8,139 bases of DNA from Brevundimonas vancanneytii (GCA_945874855.1 CAMCIP010000098.1:1-8139), one strand, 5' to 3'; shown: positions 1-6,198, numbered from the stretch's first letter. Made by a program: numbers and translations. Notes: generated by a model not told the origin, from the sequence alone.

Positions 1-611
1 TCCCCGCTCACATCGCGGGTGATCGAGGGGTTGTCCGACTTGCGTGAAATCTTGTCGATCTCGTCGATGTAGACGATGCCGCGCTGGGCCCGCTCGACGT
101 TGTAGTCGGACGCCTGCAGCAGCTTCAGGATGATGTTCTCGACGTCCTCGCCCACATAGCCGGCTTCGGTCAGGGTCGTGGCGTCGGCCATGGTGAAGGG
201 CACGTCGATGATCCGCGCCAGGGTCTGGGCCAGCAGGGTCTTGCCCGAGCCGGTCGGCCCGATCAGCATGATGTTGGACTTGGCCAGCTCGACGTCGTTG
301 TTCTTCGTGGCGTGGTTCAGACGCTTGTAGTGGTTGTGGACGGCAACGCTGAGCACCTTCTTGGCGTGGCTCTGGCCGATCACATAGTCGTCGAGAACCT
401 CACGGATCTCCTTGGGGGTGGGGACACCGTCCTTGGCCTTGACGAAGCCGATCTTGTGCTCCTCACGGATGATGTCCATGCACAGCTCGACGCATTCGTC
501 GCAGATGAACACGGTCGGGCCCGCGATGAGCTTGCGCACCTCATGCTGGCTCTTTCCGCAGAAGGAGCAGTAGAGGGTGCTTTTGGCGTCCGTTCCGGCA
601 GCTTTGGTCAT
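1..611 (-). CDS. clpX: ATP-dependent Clp protease ATP-binding subunit ClpX, N-terminal half (cut by window edge)
   Basis: This is the AAA+ unfoldase that recognises substrates and feeds them into the ClpP chamber in the cytoplasm. About 203 N-terminal residues are present of a protein that is usually about 420. The zinc-binding domain is complete, with Cys15-x2-Cys18 and Cys37-x2-Cys40. The Walker A motif GPTGSGKT lies at about 118-125, the GYVGEDVE segment at about 151-158 and the Walker B run IVYIDEIDK at about 179-187. The ATG at 611 is chosen because the protein then begins MTKAAGTDAKSTLYCSFC, as expected for the family. The C-terminal part of the AAA+ module, including the IGF loop that docks on ClpP, lies beyond base 1. 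The gene is divergent from the cicA-like gene and is separated from clpP by about 3.5 kb of accessory genes. Confidence 0.98.
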   Translation of the reverse strand, partial: MTKAAGTDAKSTLYCSFCGKSQHEVRKLIAGPTVFICDECVELCMDIIREEHKIGFVKAKDGVPTPKEIREVLDDYVIGQSHAKKVLSVAVHNHYKRLNHATKNNDVELAKSNIMLIGPTGSGKTLLAQTLARIIDVPFTMADATTLTEAGYVGEDVENIILKLLQASDYNVERAQRGIVYIDEIDKISRKSDNPSITRDVSG

Positions 612-811
612 CGACCCTTCTCACTTTCGCGCGCGGCCCGCGATGGACCTCGGCGCGCTTCCCCCGCGTTTGAGTCCCGATGATGGACGCGAAGGTCTTC
701 AAAAAATGACAATCACCCATCCCGCCGCCGGCGACAACCCCGCCAGGGGCTGCGACCCGGCGGGTTGGAGCGCCGTCTGTGCATCGGGCGCCACAGTGGC
801 GGATTTCAGAC
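612..811. promoter_or_regulatory. Divergent intergenic region between clpX and the cicA-like gene
   Basis: This 200-bp gap must carry the start signals for both divergent genes. Two things can be seen. There is a short A/T-rich patch at about 697-715 (CTTCAAAAAATGACAATC) in otherwise very GC-rich sequence, a natural place for a promoter. There is also an imperfect inverted repeat, CAACCCCGCC (735-744) against GGCGGGTTG (759-767), with one unpaired C. A GAGTC at 672-676 fits the CcrM methylation site GANTC. No convincing -35/-10 pair could be assigned on either strand, so promoter positions are not called. Confidence 0.5.
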
Positions 812-1453
812 ATGGGGACTGAGCCCGACCCGCGCCAGTGGGCAGAGGGACGCCCTGTCGCGGCCTTCGACTTCGACGGCACCCTGACGGTGCGCGACAG
901 TTTCACCGCCTTTCTGCGGGACCGGGCCGGACGAGGGGGCTGGGCCGCGGGGCTGATTCGGTTGTCGCCGGCCATCGCCGCCTATGCCCGCGACCGCGAC
1001 CGGGGTCGGCTGAAGGCCGCTTCCGTCAGGGAGTTCCTCCGGAGCGTGCCACGGACAAGGCTGGAAGCAGAGGCCGAGGCCTTCGCGGCGCAGGTCTGGG
1101 ACCGTTTCATGCGGCCCGACGCCCTGCGGACCTGGCACGACTGGGGCCGACGTGGGGCGGTTCGCGTGATCGTGACGGCGAGTCCGGAAACAACGGTAGC
1201 CCCCTTCGCCCGACGTCTGGGGGCTGACCTGCTGCTGGGCACCCGGCTCGCCTTCGATGCCGAGGATCGGGTCTCAGGGGCCCTCGAACACGAGAATTGT
1301 CGCGGCGAGGAAAAGGTGCGTCGGTTGCGAACCGCCTTTGGACAGGACGTCCGACTGGCCGCCGCCTACGGCGACACCTCCGGCGACCGCGAGATGCTGG
1401 AAATCGCCGAGGTGAAGGGCTTTCGGGTCTTCAACGGGCGTCCGCCAGCCTGA
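812..1453 (+). CDS. cicA: HAD-superfamily (subfamily IB, phosphoserine-phosphatase-like) hydrolase, CicA-like
   Basis: This is a 213-residue cytoplasmic phosphatase or phosphotransferase of the haloacid dehalogenase superfamily. All four HAD motifs are visible: motif I D20-F-D22-G-T with nucleophile Asp20; motif II V-T112-A-S114-P-E; the motif III lysine, probably Lys158 in GEEKVR; and motif IV G-D178-T-S-G-D182. The segment between motifs I and II is mostly helical in character and fits the small cap of subfamily IB. The physiological substrate cannot be read from sequence. I recall that Caulobacter crescentus has a HAD gene, cicA, between clpP and clpX whose dosage affects growth and morphology; the symbol rests on position and family, not on an alignment. 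The ATG at 812 is preferred over a GTG at 779 because it sits a normal distance ahead of motif I, although neither has a strong ribosome binding site. The gene converges on paralog A with 19 bp between stop codons. Confidence 0.85.
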   Translation: MGTEPDPRQWAEGRPVAAFDFDGTLTVRDSFTAFLRDRAGRGGWAAGLIRLSPAIAAYARDRDRGRLKAASVREFLRSVPRTRLEAEAEAFAAQVWDRFMRPDALRTWHDWGRRGAVRVIVTASPETTVAPFARRLGADLLLGTRLAFDAEDRVSGALEHENCRGEEKVRRLRTAFGQDVRLAAAYGDTSGDREMLEIAEVKGFRVFNGRPPA

Positions 1454-1472
1454 GTCGCGGCTTCGTCCAGGA

Positions 1473-2426
1473 TCAGTCCACCGGGACCTGGGCCGTATAG
1501 GCGTCCAGGATGGACCGGGCGAGGGCCCGCGTCTGGGCCCCGCGGCCAACGAAGCCCGTGCGCATGTCGTAGAGGCCGTCCAGATAGGCCCGGTCCCAGG
1601 GCGAGAGGCCGGTCGTGTCCCGGCCGCCCGGCTGAAACAGGTTCAGGATCGAGTCAAAGCGGGACAGGTCGGCCTCCGGATCGACCTGGGCGAGCGCAAC
1701 GAAGGCGATGTAGTCGGCCAGCTGTTCCAGCGTGACCCCTTGCAGACGATCAACGTCGACGATGACAAAGGAGCGCTTCATCACATCGAGATGCGGCTCG
1801 CGCAGGCGTGAGGCAAAGTTGCGTCGCACGATCGGCGCCATCAACTCGGTGTCGCGCCCCCCAGCATCGCCGGGTGACGTGACCTGAAGGCCGGGAAGGC
1901 GCACGGCGATCCGGCCTGTCTCGTCGTCCACGGGGACGCTGACGTGCCACCAGCGGACGGCGGCGTCGGAGTCCTGAAAGCGTTCCAAGGCTGACAGGCC
2001 CTGGTCCATGCCGCTGCCCCCGACAACGAACAGCTTGGGACGGCGACCGACGAACTGGCGGGTGAACTCGGCACCGTCCACCGTGCCGATAATCACCACC
2101 GACGGATGGCAGTCTGGTTCATGCGCGCGCAGGCCAATCTCGCGCGCCACATCCGACACCCGGTCGACCAGATACTGGCCCACCGCCGGATCGAAGTTCG
2201 CGGCGGCCACGCAGATGGCCTGGTCCCAGCGGGCGGGGCCGCGACCGGGCACGGGATTGGCGGCCGCCGAGATGTAGGCGCGCGCCGCCTCGTCGAGACG
2301 CCGACCTTCCACCACGACCTCTTCGACGCGATAGATCTCGCCTTCCGTGTCCTGGGCCTGCACAGGTCCCGCGAACAGGAAAAGCGCGGAAGCCGCAGCG
2401 ATGAGCGTGGTGGTCATGGCGCGCAT
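1473..2426 (-). CDS. Secreted DUF2927-like paralog A, unknown function
   Basis: This 317-residue protein has a Sec signal peptide (MRAMTTTLIAAASALF start, likely cleavage after PVQA at about residue 24), so it should be periplasmic or secreted. It is one of four homologous genes in the window. Shared features here are VEEVVVEGRR near the mature N-terminus, RWDQAIC with Cys72, DCHP with Cys106, VRWWH at about 157-161, LAQVDPEAD at about 245-253, SILN at about 259-262 and WDRAYLDGLYD near the C-terminus. From memory, the RW...V start, the Q..P/D segment, S-I-[LF]-N and the final D..xLxxLY follow the layout of DUF2927 proteins, but there is no HExxH, so catalysis as a zincin is unlikely. The ATG at 2426 is chosen because AGGAGG lies 5 nt upstream (2437-2432); an ATG at 2417 is the alternative, and the upstream ORF extension to 2474 has no such support. 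Unlike B and C, it has no Cys-rich partner. Confidence 0.85.
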   Translation of the reverse strand: MRAMTTTLIAAASALFLFAGPVQAQDTEGEIYRVEEVVVEGRRLDEAARAYISAAANPVPGRGPARWDQAICVAAANFDPAVGQYLVDRVSDVAREIGLRAHEPDCHPSVVIIGTVDGAEFTRQFVGRRPKLFVVGGSGMDQGLSALERFQDSDAAVRWWHVSVPVDDETGRIAVRLPGLQVTSPGDAGGRDTELMAPIVRRNFASRLREPHLDVMKRSFVIVDVDRLQGVTLEQLADYIAFVALAQVDPEADLSRFDSILNLFQPGGRDTTGLSPWDRAYLDGLYDMRTGFVGRGAQTRALARSILDAYTAQVPVD

Positions 2427-2443
2427 GGGAGCCTCCTGCTCCC

Positions 2444-2474
2444 GCATAGGGCGCAGCGGCGGCTGGCGCGTCAA
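2444..2474 (-). promoter_or_regulatory. Possible promoter of paralog A
   Basis: TTGACG (2474-2469) matches the alphaproteobacterial housekeeping -35. It is followed after 18 nt by CCTATG (2450-2445). The start point would be close to the AGGAGG ribosome binding site, leaving a leader of only a dozen or so bases, which lowers confidence. If correct, A can be transcribed apart from B and the small gene upstream. Confidence 0.3.
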
Positions 2475-2511
2475 GTGCGGCGCGGTGGCAGGCCTCGGAG
2501 CCTCTCGGGAC

Positions 2512-2832
2512 TCAGCCGCCGTCGGCGTCCACGTCGAAGACCATGGGCTTTCCGCGGGAGGTCGGGTCCCAGCCTGCCTCGGTCACGGACGTCACCGCCC
2601 TGCGCACGGCGTCGACGTTGATGCGCTGCTTTTCCATGAAGGGGCGTCCGTTGGCGTGCATCGGCATGGGAAACTGCACGATCGCCTCACGCTGAAAGCC
2701 CTGCAGCCTCAGGGTGATCGCCATGCCGTCCCACTTGCCGCCCGCCTTCGGCTGCGGCTGACGCCGGATTTCCCAGTCATAGGTCTCGCCCTCGACCTCG
2801 ACGGCGCCGCTGGTGTCTCGCGTGTGATGCAT
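2512..2832 (-). CDS. Small hypothetical protein with a WDPxSRGK motif
   Basis: This 106-residue protein is not one whose function I recognise. It has no signal peptide or membrane segment, so it is probably cytoplasmic. It begins MHHTRDTSGAVEVEGETYDW, alternates short beta-like segments (YDWEIRRQPQ, MAITLRLQGFQREAIVQFPM) and ends with the distinctive GWDPTSRGKPMVFDVDADGG. I have an impression of similar short proteins in other alphaproteobacteria with the same W-D-P-x-S-R-G-K ending, which suggests a conserved housekeeping-type gene and not part of the secreted array. It starts 28 nt after the paralog B stop on the same strand, with no clear Shine-Dalgarno sequence, so it is likely expressed by readthrough or coupling. 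It lacks the cysteines and motifs of the four large paralogs. Confidence 0.75.
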   Translation of the reverse strand: MHHTRDTSGAVEVEGETYDWEIRRQPQPKAGGKWDGMAITLRLQGFQREAIVQFPMPMHANGRPFMEKQRINVDAVRRAVTSVTEAGWDPTSRGKPMVFDVDADGG

Positions 2833-2859
2833 CGTCGAACGATAGCACGAGGTCTGCAG

Positions 2860-3789
2860 TCAGTCGCCGTCGGCTGCGGCGTCGCGCCTCCCGTCCTGCA
2901 TCCTGCGCACGATCTCCCCCTCCTGAGCACGGGCCGTTGGGCTGTCCTGATCCGCAGAATACAGGCCCGTGAGGTAGGCCTCGTCCCACGCCGTCAGGCC
3001 CAGGACGACCTCGTCGTCGCCGAACAGGTTCAGGATGGTGTCCCGGCCGCTCATGTCGGCCTCGGGATCGATCTGCGCCATGGCGATCATGGTCAGGTAA
3101 TCGATCAGCGCCGGCCAGGCGACGCCCTCGACGCGTTCCATGTCAACGATGATCGTGATGGAGTTGAGATCATGGCGAACCCCACTGCGAAGGCGGCTGG
3201 CACCTCGTATCGCCGAGTCCGACGCTGCGCCGCCCCTTGCGAGCGCGTCGGCTCCCGGCGGTGTGCCGCCCCGGTAGCGTACGGCCAACTCGCCGCTGTC
3301 AGCGAAGACCGGTGCGGAGGTGTGCCACCACCTGACGGGGGCGTCACTTGTACGGAACCGGTCCAAGGCCGCGAGGCCGGCATTGCTGTTGCCGATGCCC
3401 GGTCGGAACCGATCCCGGTCCCGTCGAACGAGGGCCTCCGCCGTTTCATCCGCTTCGCTCGAGAAAATGACGATGACGTTCGGCAGGCACCCCGGCTCTC
3501 CAACCTCGACGCCAAGGGCCAGGGCAACGTCGGCGACCCGGTCATTGATCGGTTGGGCCGCGTCGGAGCGCAGTCCCAGCACACCGACGCAAGGCGCCGC
3601 GTTCCAGCGGGCCAGTCGCGCCCCGGCGGGCGCCCTGCCCACCTCATCCACGAAGGCGCGTGCAGCACGCTGCGTATCGCCGACCACGACGACATCCTCG
3701 ACCCGGGTCTCGGTCGCGAGTTCCTGAGCTACTGCAGTGCCCGGAACCAAACAGGCAAAAAGCATGGGAGCCATGGGGCTGATTTTCAT
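2860..3789 (-). CDS. Secreted DUF2927-like paralog B, downstream partner of Cys-rich peptide 1
   Basis: This 309-residue exported protein has a signal peptide MKISPMAPMLFACLVPG, with likely cleavage after TAVA. The shared family marks are VEDVVVVG near the mature N-terminus, ARWNAAPC with Cys67, PGCLPNV with Cys101 (34 residues apart, as in all paralogs), VRWWH at about 152-156, AMAQIDPEAD at about 236-245, TILNLF and WDEAYLTGLYS. The ATG at 3789 is chosen because GAGGAG lies 7 nt upstream; a TTG at 3804 also in frame would place that site inside the coding region. The gene follows Cys-rich peptide 1 by 64 nt, a gap holding a perfect 14-bp hairpin, and probably shares its transcript. The C-terminal tail after the WDxAYL motif is charged and low in complexity (RRMQDGRRDAAADGD). 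The function is unknown, and nucleophile or metal-binding motifs are not apparent. Confidence 0.87.
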   Translation of the reverse strand: MKISPMAPMLFACLVPGTAVAQELATETRVEDVVVVGDTQRAARAFVDEVGRAPAGARLARWNAAPCVGVLGLRSDAAQPINDRVADVALALGVEVGEPGCLPNVIVIFSSEADETAEALVRRDRDRFRPGIGNSNAGLAALDRFRTSDAPVRWWHTSAPVFADSGELAVRYRGGTPPGADALARGGAASDSAIRGASRLRSGVRHDLNSITIIVDMERVEGVAWPALIDYLTMIAMAQIDPEADMSGRDTILNLFGDDEVVLGLTAWDEAYLTGLYSADQDSPTARAQEGEIVRRMQDGRRDAAADGD

Positions 3790-3812
3790 CAGAAAGCTCC
3801 TCAATCCTGTTA

Positions 3813-3847
3813 CCCAAGGGGAGGCGCAAAGACCGCCTCCCCTTGGG
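3813..3847. repeat. Perfect 14-bp inverted repeat between Cys-rich peptide 1 and paralog B
   Basis: The left arm CCCAAGGGGAGGCG (3813-3826), a 7-nt loop (3827-3833) and the right arm CGCCTCCCCTTGGG (3834-3847) pair without mismatch. On the transcribed strand the hairpin begins 6 nt after the stop codon of Cys-rich peptide 1 (3856-3854) and ends 10-11 nt before the ribosome binding site of paralog B. There is no U-tract after the stem in either direction (TAACAGG on the minus strand), so it does not look like a standard intrinsic terminator. The placement suggests a 3'-end stabiliser or processing element, or a partial terminator, that sets the ratio of small to large product. Confidence 0.85.
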
Positions 3848-3853
3848 CAGAAA

Positions 3854-4045
3854 TCACGTACCCGACACGGGCCCGCCGGTTACGACGCAAATGGTATCGA
3901 AGCAGATGCCTTCACACACGAAACCGTTGAAACCGAGGCGAGCACAGTTGACCATGCACTCTTCGTAACAGGGATTGGACGCCATAACTGGGCTCCCCAC
4001 AGCCGAAACCAACGCAAACGCGAGCACCGCCAACTTGCCACGCAT
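3854..4045 (-). CDS. Cys-rich secreted peptide 1
   Basis: This is a 63-residue precursor with a Sec signal peptide (MRGKLAVLAFALVSAVGSPV, cleavage likely after VMA). It leaves a mature peptide of about 40 residues with six cysteines in the order C-x3-C-x3-C-x9-C-x3-C-x4-C. Cys-rich peptide 2 has the same last five cysteines and the same local residues (CMVNC here, CLVNC there; CEGIC against CEFIC). An even number of cysteines and export point to a disulfide-bonded mini-protein in the periplasm or outside the cell. There is no lipobox. The ATG at 4045 is chosen because GGAG (4056-4053) lies 7 nt upstream; a GTG at 4075 would bury that site and add an atypical N-terminus. By hand count the gene is about 58% GC, below its neighbours. 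I do not recognise the family; the partner is presumably paralog B. Confidence 0.82.
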   Translation of the reverse strand: MRGKLAVLAFALVSAVGSPVMASNPCYEECMVNCARLGFNGFVCEGICFDTICVVTGGPVSGT

Positions 4046-4068
4046 TATAACGCTCCAAGCTTTGTGAA

Positions 4069-4084
4069 CCGGCACAGTTGCCGG
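4069..4084. repeat. Short perfect inverted repeat in the leader of Cys-rich peptide 1
   Basis: CCGGCA-CAGT-TGCCGG forms a 6-bp stem with a 4-nt loop. It lies between the proposed -10 and the ribosome binding site of Cys-rich peptide 1, so it could act as an operator or as a leader hairpin. It ends 12 nt before the GGAG sequence and would not cover it. Confidence 0.4.
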
Positions 4085-4088
4085 AGGG

Positions 4089-4121
4089 GTTAACGCGCCC
4101 CCCCCCTTTCAATGCTGTCAA
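4089..4121 (-). promoter_or_regulatory. Candidate promoter of Cys-rich peptide 1 with a nine-base G tract in the spacer
   Basis: TTGACAG (4121-4115) is a perfect -35. The best -10 is GCGTTAAC (4096-4089), compared with the GCTANAWC form I recall for Caulobacter. The spacer of 18 nt is longer than the 10-14 nt expected for that form. It contains a homopolymer of nine G on the transcribed-sense strand (C tract at 4098-4106 on the plus strand). Loss of four or five G would give a normal spacer. The -35 TTGACAGC is shared with the promoter of Cys-rich peptide 2. Confidence 0.35.
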
Positions 4122-4153
4122 GTCTCGAGTTTCGGTTGAAACTATCGACCGCG

Positions 4154-4795
4154 TCAGACGGTTTTGACGCCGTCGCCCTCGGCCTGTTCCCGGCGGTCGT
4201 AGACGTGGTCGACGATGCCCCAGGCCCTCGCTTCCTCGGCGGACATGAAGTGGTCACGGTCCAGCGTCTTCTCGACCTCTTCATAGGTGCGGCCGGTGTG
4301 GGCGACGTAGATCTCGTTGAGACGGCGCTTGGTGTAACGGATGTCCTCGGCATGACGCTCGATGTCCGAGGCCTGGCCGCGGAACCCGCCCGAGGGCTGG
4401 TGCACCATGATCCGCGCGTTCGGCAGGGCGACCCGCTGGCCCGCGGCGCCGGCCGTCAGGATCAGCGACCCGGCCGAGGCGGCCATGCCCATGACCACGG
4501 TCGAGACCGGCGACTTGATGTACTGCATGGTGTCGTAGATCGCGAGCGCCGAGGACACCTGTCCGCCCGGGCTGTTGATGTACATGCTGATTTCCTTTTT
4601 CGGGTTTTCCGATTCCAGGAACAGCAGCTGGGCGCAGATCAGCGAGGCCATACCGTCCTCGAAGGGCCCGGTCAGGAAGATGATCCGCTCGCGCAGCAGG
4701 CGCGAGAAGATGTCGAAGGCGCGCTCGCCCCGGCTGGATTGCTCCACCACCATGGGGACAAGGTTCATGTTCATCAGGTCGATCGGATCGCGCAT
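4154..4795 (-). CDS. clpP: ATP-dependent Clp protease proteolytic subunit ClpP
   Basis: This is the serine protease subunit that forms the tetradecameric chamber working with ClpX or ClpA in the cytoplasm. The 213-residue product has a complete catalytic triad: Ser107 in GMAASAGS, His132 in MVHQPSGG and Asp181 in LDRDHFMS. The Ser-His and His-Asp distances (25 and 49) equal those of the E. coli enzyme. The IYINSPGG-type strand is present as MYINSPGGQV. The ATG at 4795 (MRDPIDLMNMNLVPMVVEQS) is chosen because AGAAGG lies 6 nt upstream and the N-terminus matches the short alphaproteobacterial form; the in-frame extension to 4897 is Arg/Pro-rich leader sequence. Like tig and clpX it is on the minus strand, but it is separated from both by secreted-protein genes, so it probably has its own promoter. 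Confidence 0.98.
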   Translation of the reverse strand: MRDPIDLMNMNLVPMVVEQSSRGERAFDIFSRLLRERIIFLTGPFEDGMASLICAQLLFLESENPKKEISMYINSPGGQVSSALAIYDTMQYIKSPVSTVVMGMAASAGSLILTAGAAGQRVALPNARIMVHQPSGGFRGQASDIERHAEDIRYTKRRLNEIYVAHTGRTYEEVEKTLDRDHFMSAEEARAWGIVDHVYDRREQAEGDGVKTV

Positions 4796-4854
4796 TCGGG
4801 GCCTTCTCGGGATGCGGGGAGGCGCGACTCGGCCGCGCGCCGTGGAGGACCTAC

Positions 4855-4883
4855 GATATCGCGTCCCGAAGGGCCGGGTGCAA
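4855..4883 (-). promoter_or_regulatory. Possible clpP promoter
   Basis: TTGCAC (4883-4878) and GATATC (4860-4855) are separated by 17 nt, with the -10 about 60 nt upstream of the clpP start codon. Both hexamers are weak matches to consensus. The preceding C (CTTGCA) also leaves a heat-shock sigma factor possible. The 114-bp gap between paralog C and clpP holds no other candidate. Confidence 0.3.
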
Positions 4884-4909
4884 GGCGGGGTCGACATCTG
4901 AGACTGAGC

Positions 4910-5959
4910 TTACGGCTCTGGCAGTTCATCCTGTTCCGCTTGCAGCCGCGCGACCATCAGCCGGGCCAACTCGCCGGTGTTCGTCGCCGGATTTCTCGAT
5001 GTCTGTTCTGCGGCATAGACGCTGCGCAGATAGGCCCGATCCCAACCCGTCATCGCCAACGGCGCTCTCGCGGGGTCAGAAAACAGGCTCAGGACGGAGT
5101 CGAGCCCGACAGGATCGAGTTCGGGGTTTACCTGTACGAGCGCCACCAAAGCCACATAGTCCGCAATCTGACCAAAGGTCGCCACGTCCAGAGCTCGGGC
5201 ATCCACCACGACGACCACGCGCTGGAGATCGTCACGAAGATCTTGCGTCAGGCGGGAAGATGTAACTCGTGTCTGGTTGATACCGAAGTCCGACAGCCGG
5301 GAAAGTCGTCGTCCGCGCCAATCCACCGGCGGCACACCAGGCAGGCGCCGGATGGGTTCGCTGGTCCCAGGATCGGTCGGCAGGCTGACGTGCCACCACC
5401 GGACAGGTCGGCTGGACGACTGAAACCGCTCCAGGGCTCTCGACCCGAGATCGGCCCCCGAAACGCCCGTCGCGAACTGGCGGGGCCTCGCCGCGACGAG
5501 ATCCTGGGCAGCCCTATCGGCATCGGCGGCGAAGACGACAAACACGTTCGGCTCACAACCCGGCGGTCCGATCTCCAAGCCCACGTAGGCAGCCCAGTCC
5601 GATATCCGATCAGCCATCAGTTGCGCGGCACCCGCCTCGATATTCGCGACCCCGACGCAGACAGGCTTGGCCCAGGTCGCCACGCCTCGATCAGCGACGG
5701 GCGCGGCGACCCGGCTCACATAGGTTGCCGCTGCCTCTCGGTCGCGAACGCCAACGACCACGATGTCCTCGACGCGGGTCGTGTCCGGGTCCTGGTCGCC
5801 AACTTGGACGTGACCAGTCTCAGCACCCGCCGGCGCGTCCTGAGCCACCGCAAAGCCCGGCGCTTGCAACGCAGCCAGAGCGAGCGCGGCGAAAATCGCA
5901 CGCGATCGGCAACCGCTCCAACCTGGACGCGCGCAAGACACTCTGGTTCGACCTAGCAC
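4910..5959 (-). CDS. Secreted DUF2927-like paralog C, overlapping Cys-rich peptide 2
   Basis: This is the longest of the four paralogs (349 residues from the GTG at 5959). An Arg/Cys-containing N-region is followed by a hydrophobic segment AIFAALALAALQAPGFAVAQ that serves as signal peptide. Family marks are VEDIVVVG, VCVGVANIE with Cys101, PGCEPNV with Cys135 (34 apart), VRWWH at about 186-190, LVQVNPELD (the Asp-Pro of the other paralogs is Asn-Pro here), SVLSLF and WDRAYLRSVY. The extra length comes from a longer signal region and linker, and from an insertion between VRWWH and SRL (roughly residues 200-235, Arg-rich). The GTG at 5959 overlaps the stop of Cys-rich peptide 2 (GTGCTAG), which implies translational coupling. 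A second in-frame GTG at 5941 gives a shorter N-region and cannot be excluded; neither has a well-spaced ribosome binding site. The function is unknown. Confidence 0.83.
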   Translation of the reverse strand: MLGRTRVSCARPGWSGCRSRAIFAALALAALQAPGFAVAQDAPAGAETGHVQVGDQDPDTTRVEDIVVVGVRDREAAATYVSRVAAPVADRGVATWAKPVCVGVANIEAGAAQLMADRISDWAAYVGLEIGPPGCEPNVFVVFAADADRAAQDLVAARPRQFATGVSGADLGSRALERFQSSSRPVRWWHVSLPTDPGTSEPIRRLPGVPPVDWRGRRLSRLSDFGINQTRVTSSRLTQDLRDDLQRVVVVVDARALDVATFGQIADYVALVALVQVNPELDPVGLDSVLSLFSDPARAPLAMTGWDRAYLRSVYAAEQTSRNPATNTGELARLMVARLQAEQDELPEP

Positions 5960-6168
5960 ACCTCATCTTGGCAGATGAACTCGCAAGCTGCGGGATCAGT
6001 GTATTTGAACGGGCAGTTAACCAGGCACTGATAGTATGCTGGACAATCCGTCTCCGCGCTCTGGCACTGACCAAGCCTCGTAGTATAATCAGACGCCTGC
6101 CCAGCTGATTGCGCGCTCCCCGCGCAAAACATCAAAGCACACACCGCCACAAATACGGACTTCAGCAT
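5953..6168 (-). CDS. Cys-rich secreted peptide 2
   Basis: This 71-residue precursor begins MLKSVFVAVCALMFCAGSAQ, a Sec signal peptide with likely cleavage near AQSA. The mature part carries seven cysteines, C-x6-C-x5-C-x3-C-x9-C-x3-C-x4-C. The last five have exactly the spacing found in Cys-rich peptide 1, with local matches CLVNC and CEFIC. It ends on the last cysteine (CQDEVC). The odd number leaves one free thiol or an intermolecular bond. No lipobox is seen. The start at 6168 is well supported by GGAGG 5 nt upstream; an in-frame extension to 6246 would bury the promoter and that site. Its stop overlaps the start of paralog C. By hand count the gene is 117/216 G+C, about 54%, clearly below the surrounding DNA. 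I do not recognise the family. Confidence 0.85.
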   Translation of the reverse strand: MLKSVFVAVCALMFCAGSAQSAGQASDYTTRLGQCQSAETDCPAYYQCLVNCPFKYTDPAACEFICQDEVC

Positions 6169-6198
6169 CGCACCCTCCCGGTTAAAGTGCACAACGAC

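Noticed and set aside
541..975. 144-codon minus-strand frame across the clpX-cicA gap
   Set aside because: It overlaps the start of clpX in another frame and the N-terminus of the HAD gene in antisense; its composition is low-complexity Arg/Gly/Pro.
1454..1472. Bidirectional terminator between the convergent cicA-like gene and paralog A
   Set aside because: The gap is 19 bp and holds no stem or T-run.
2347..3930. 527-codon open frame on the plus strand
   Set aside because: It is antisense to paralogs A and B and the small gene between them. It crosses their intergenic gaps and shows no family features, so it is a shadow frame.
4128..4143. Hairpin AGTTTC-N4-GAAACT just after clpP as a terminator
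   Set aside because: The stem is only 6 bp, A/T-containing, and followed by CGAGACTTGAC with no U-tract, so it is too weak to call.
4796..4897. N-terminal extension of clpP to 4897
   Set aside because: The added 34 residues are Arg/Pro-rich and unlike ClpP, and a good ribosome binding site precedes the ATG at 4795.
4112..5956. 614-codon open frame on the plus strand
   Set aside because: It lies antisense to clpP, paralog C and part of peptide 1's upstream region. The real genes on the minus strand have motifs, signal peptides and ribosome binding sites, while this frame is Arg/Gly/His-rich with no recognisable domain. Long antisense frames are common in GC-rich DNA.
3854..6168. Cys-rich peptides as toxins of a toxin-antitoxin or RiPP system
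   Set aside because: Both the small and the large partners carry Sec signal peptides, which does not fit a cytoplasmic toxin-antitoxin pair. No radical SAM, cyclase, transporter or other modification gene is nearby, so neither class is supported, although an exported effector role stays open.
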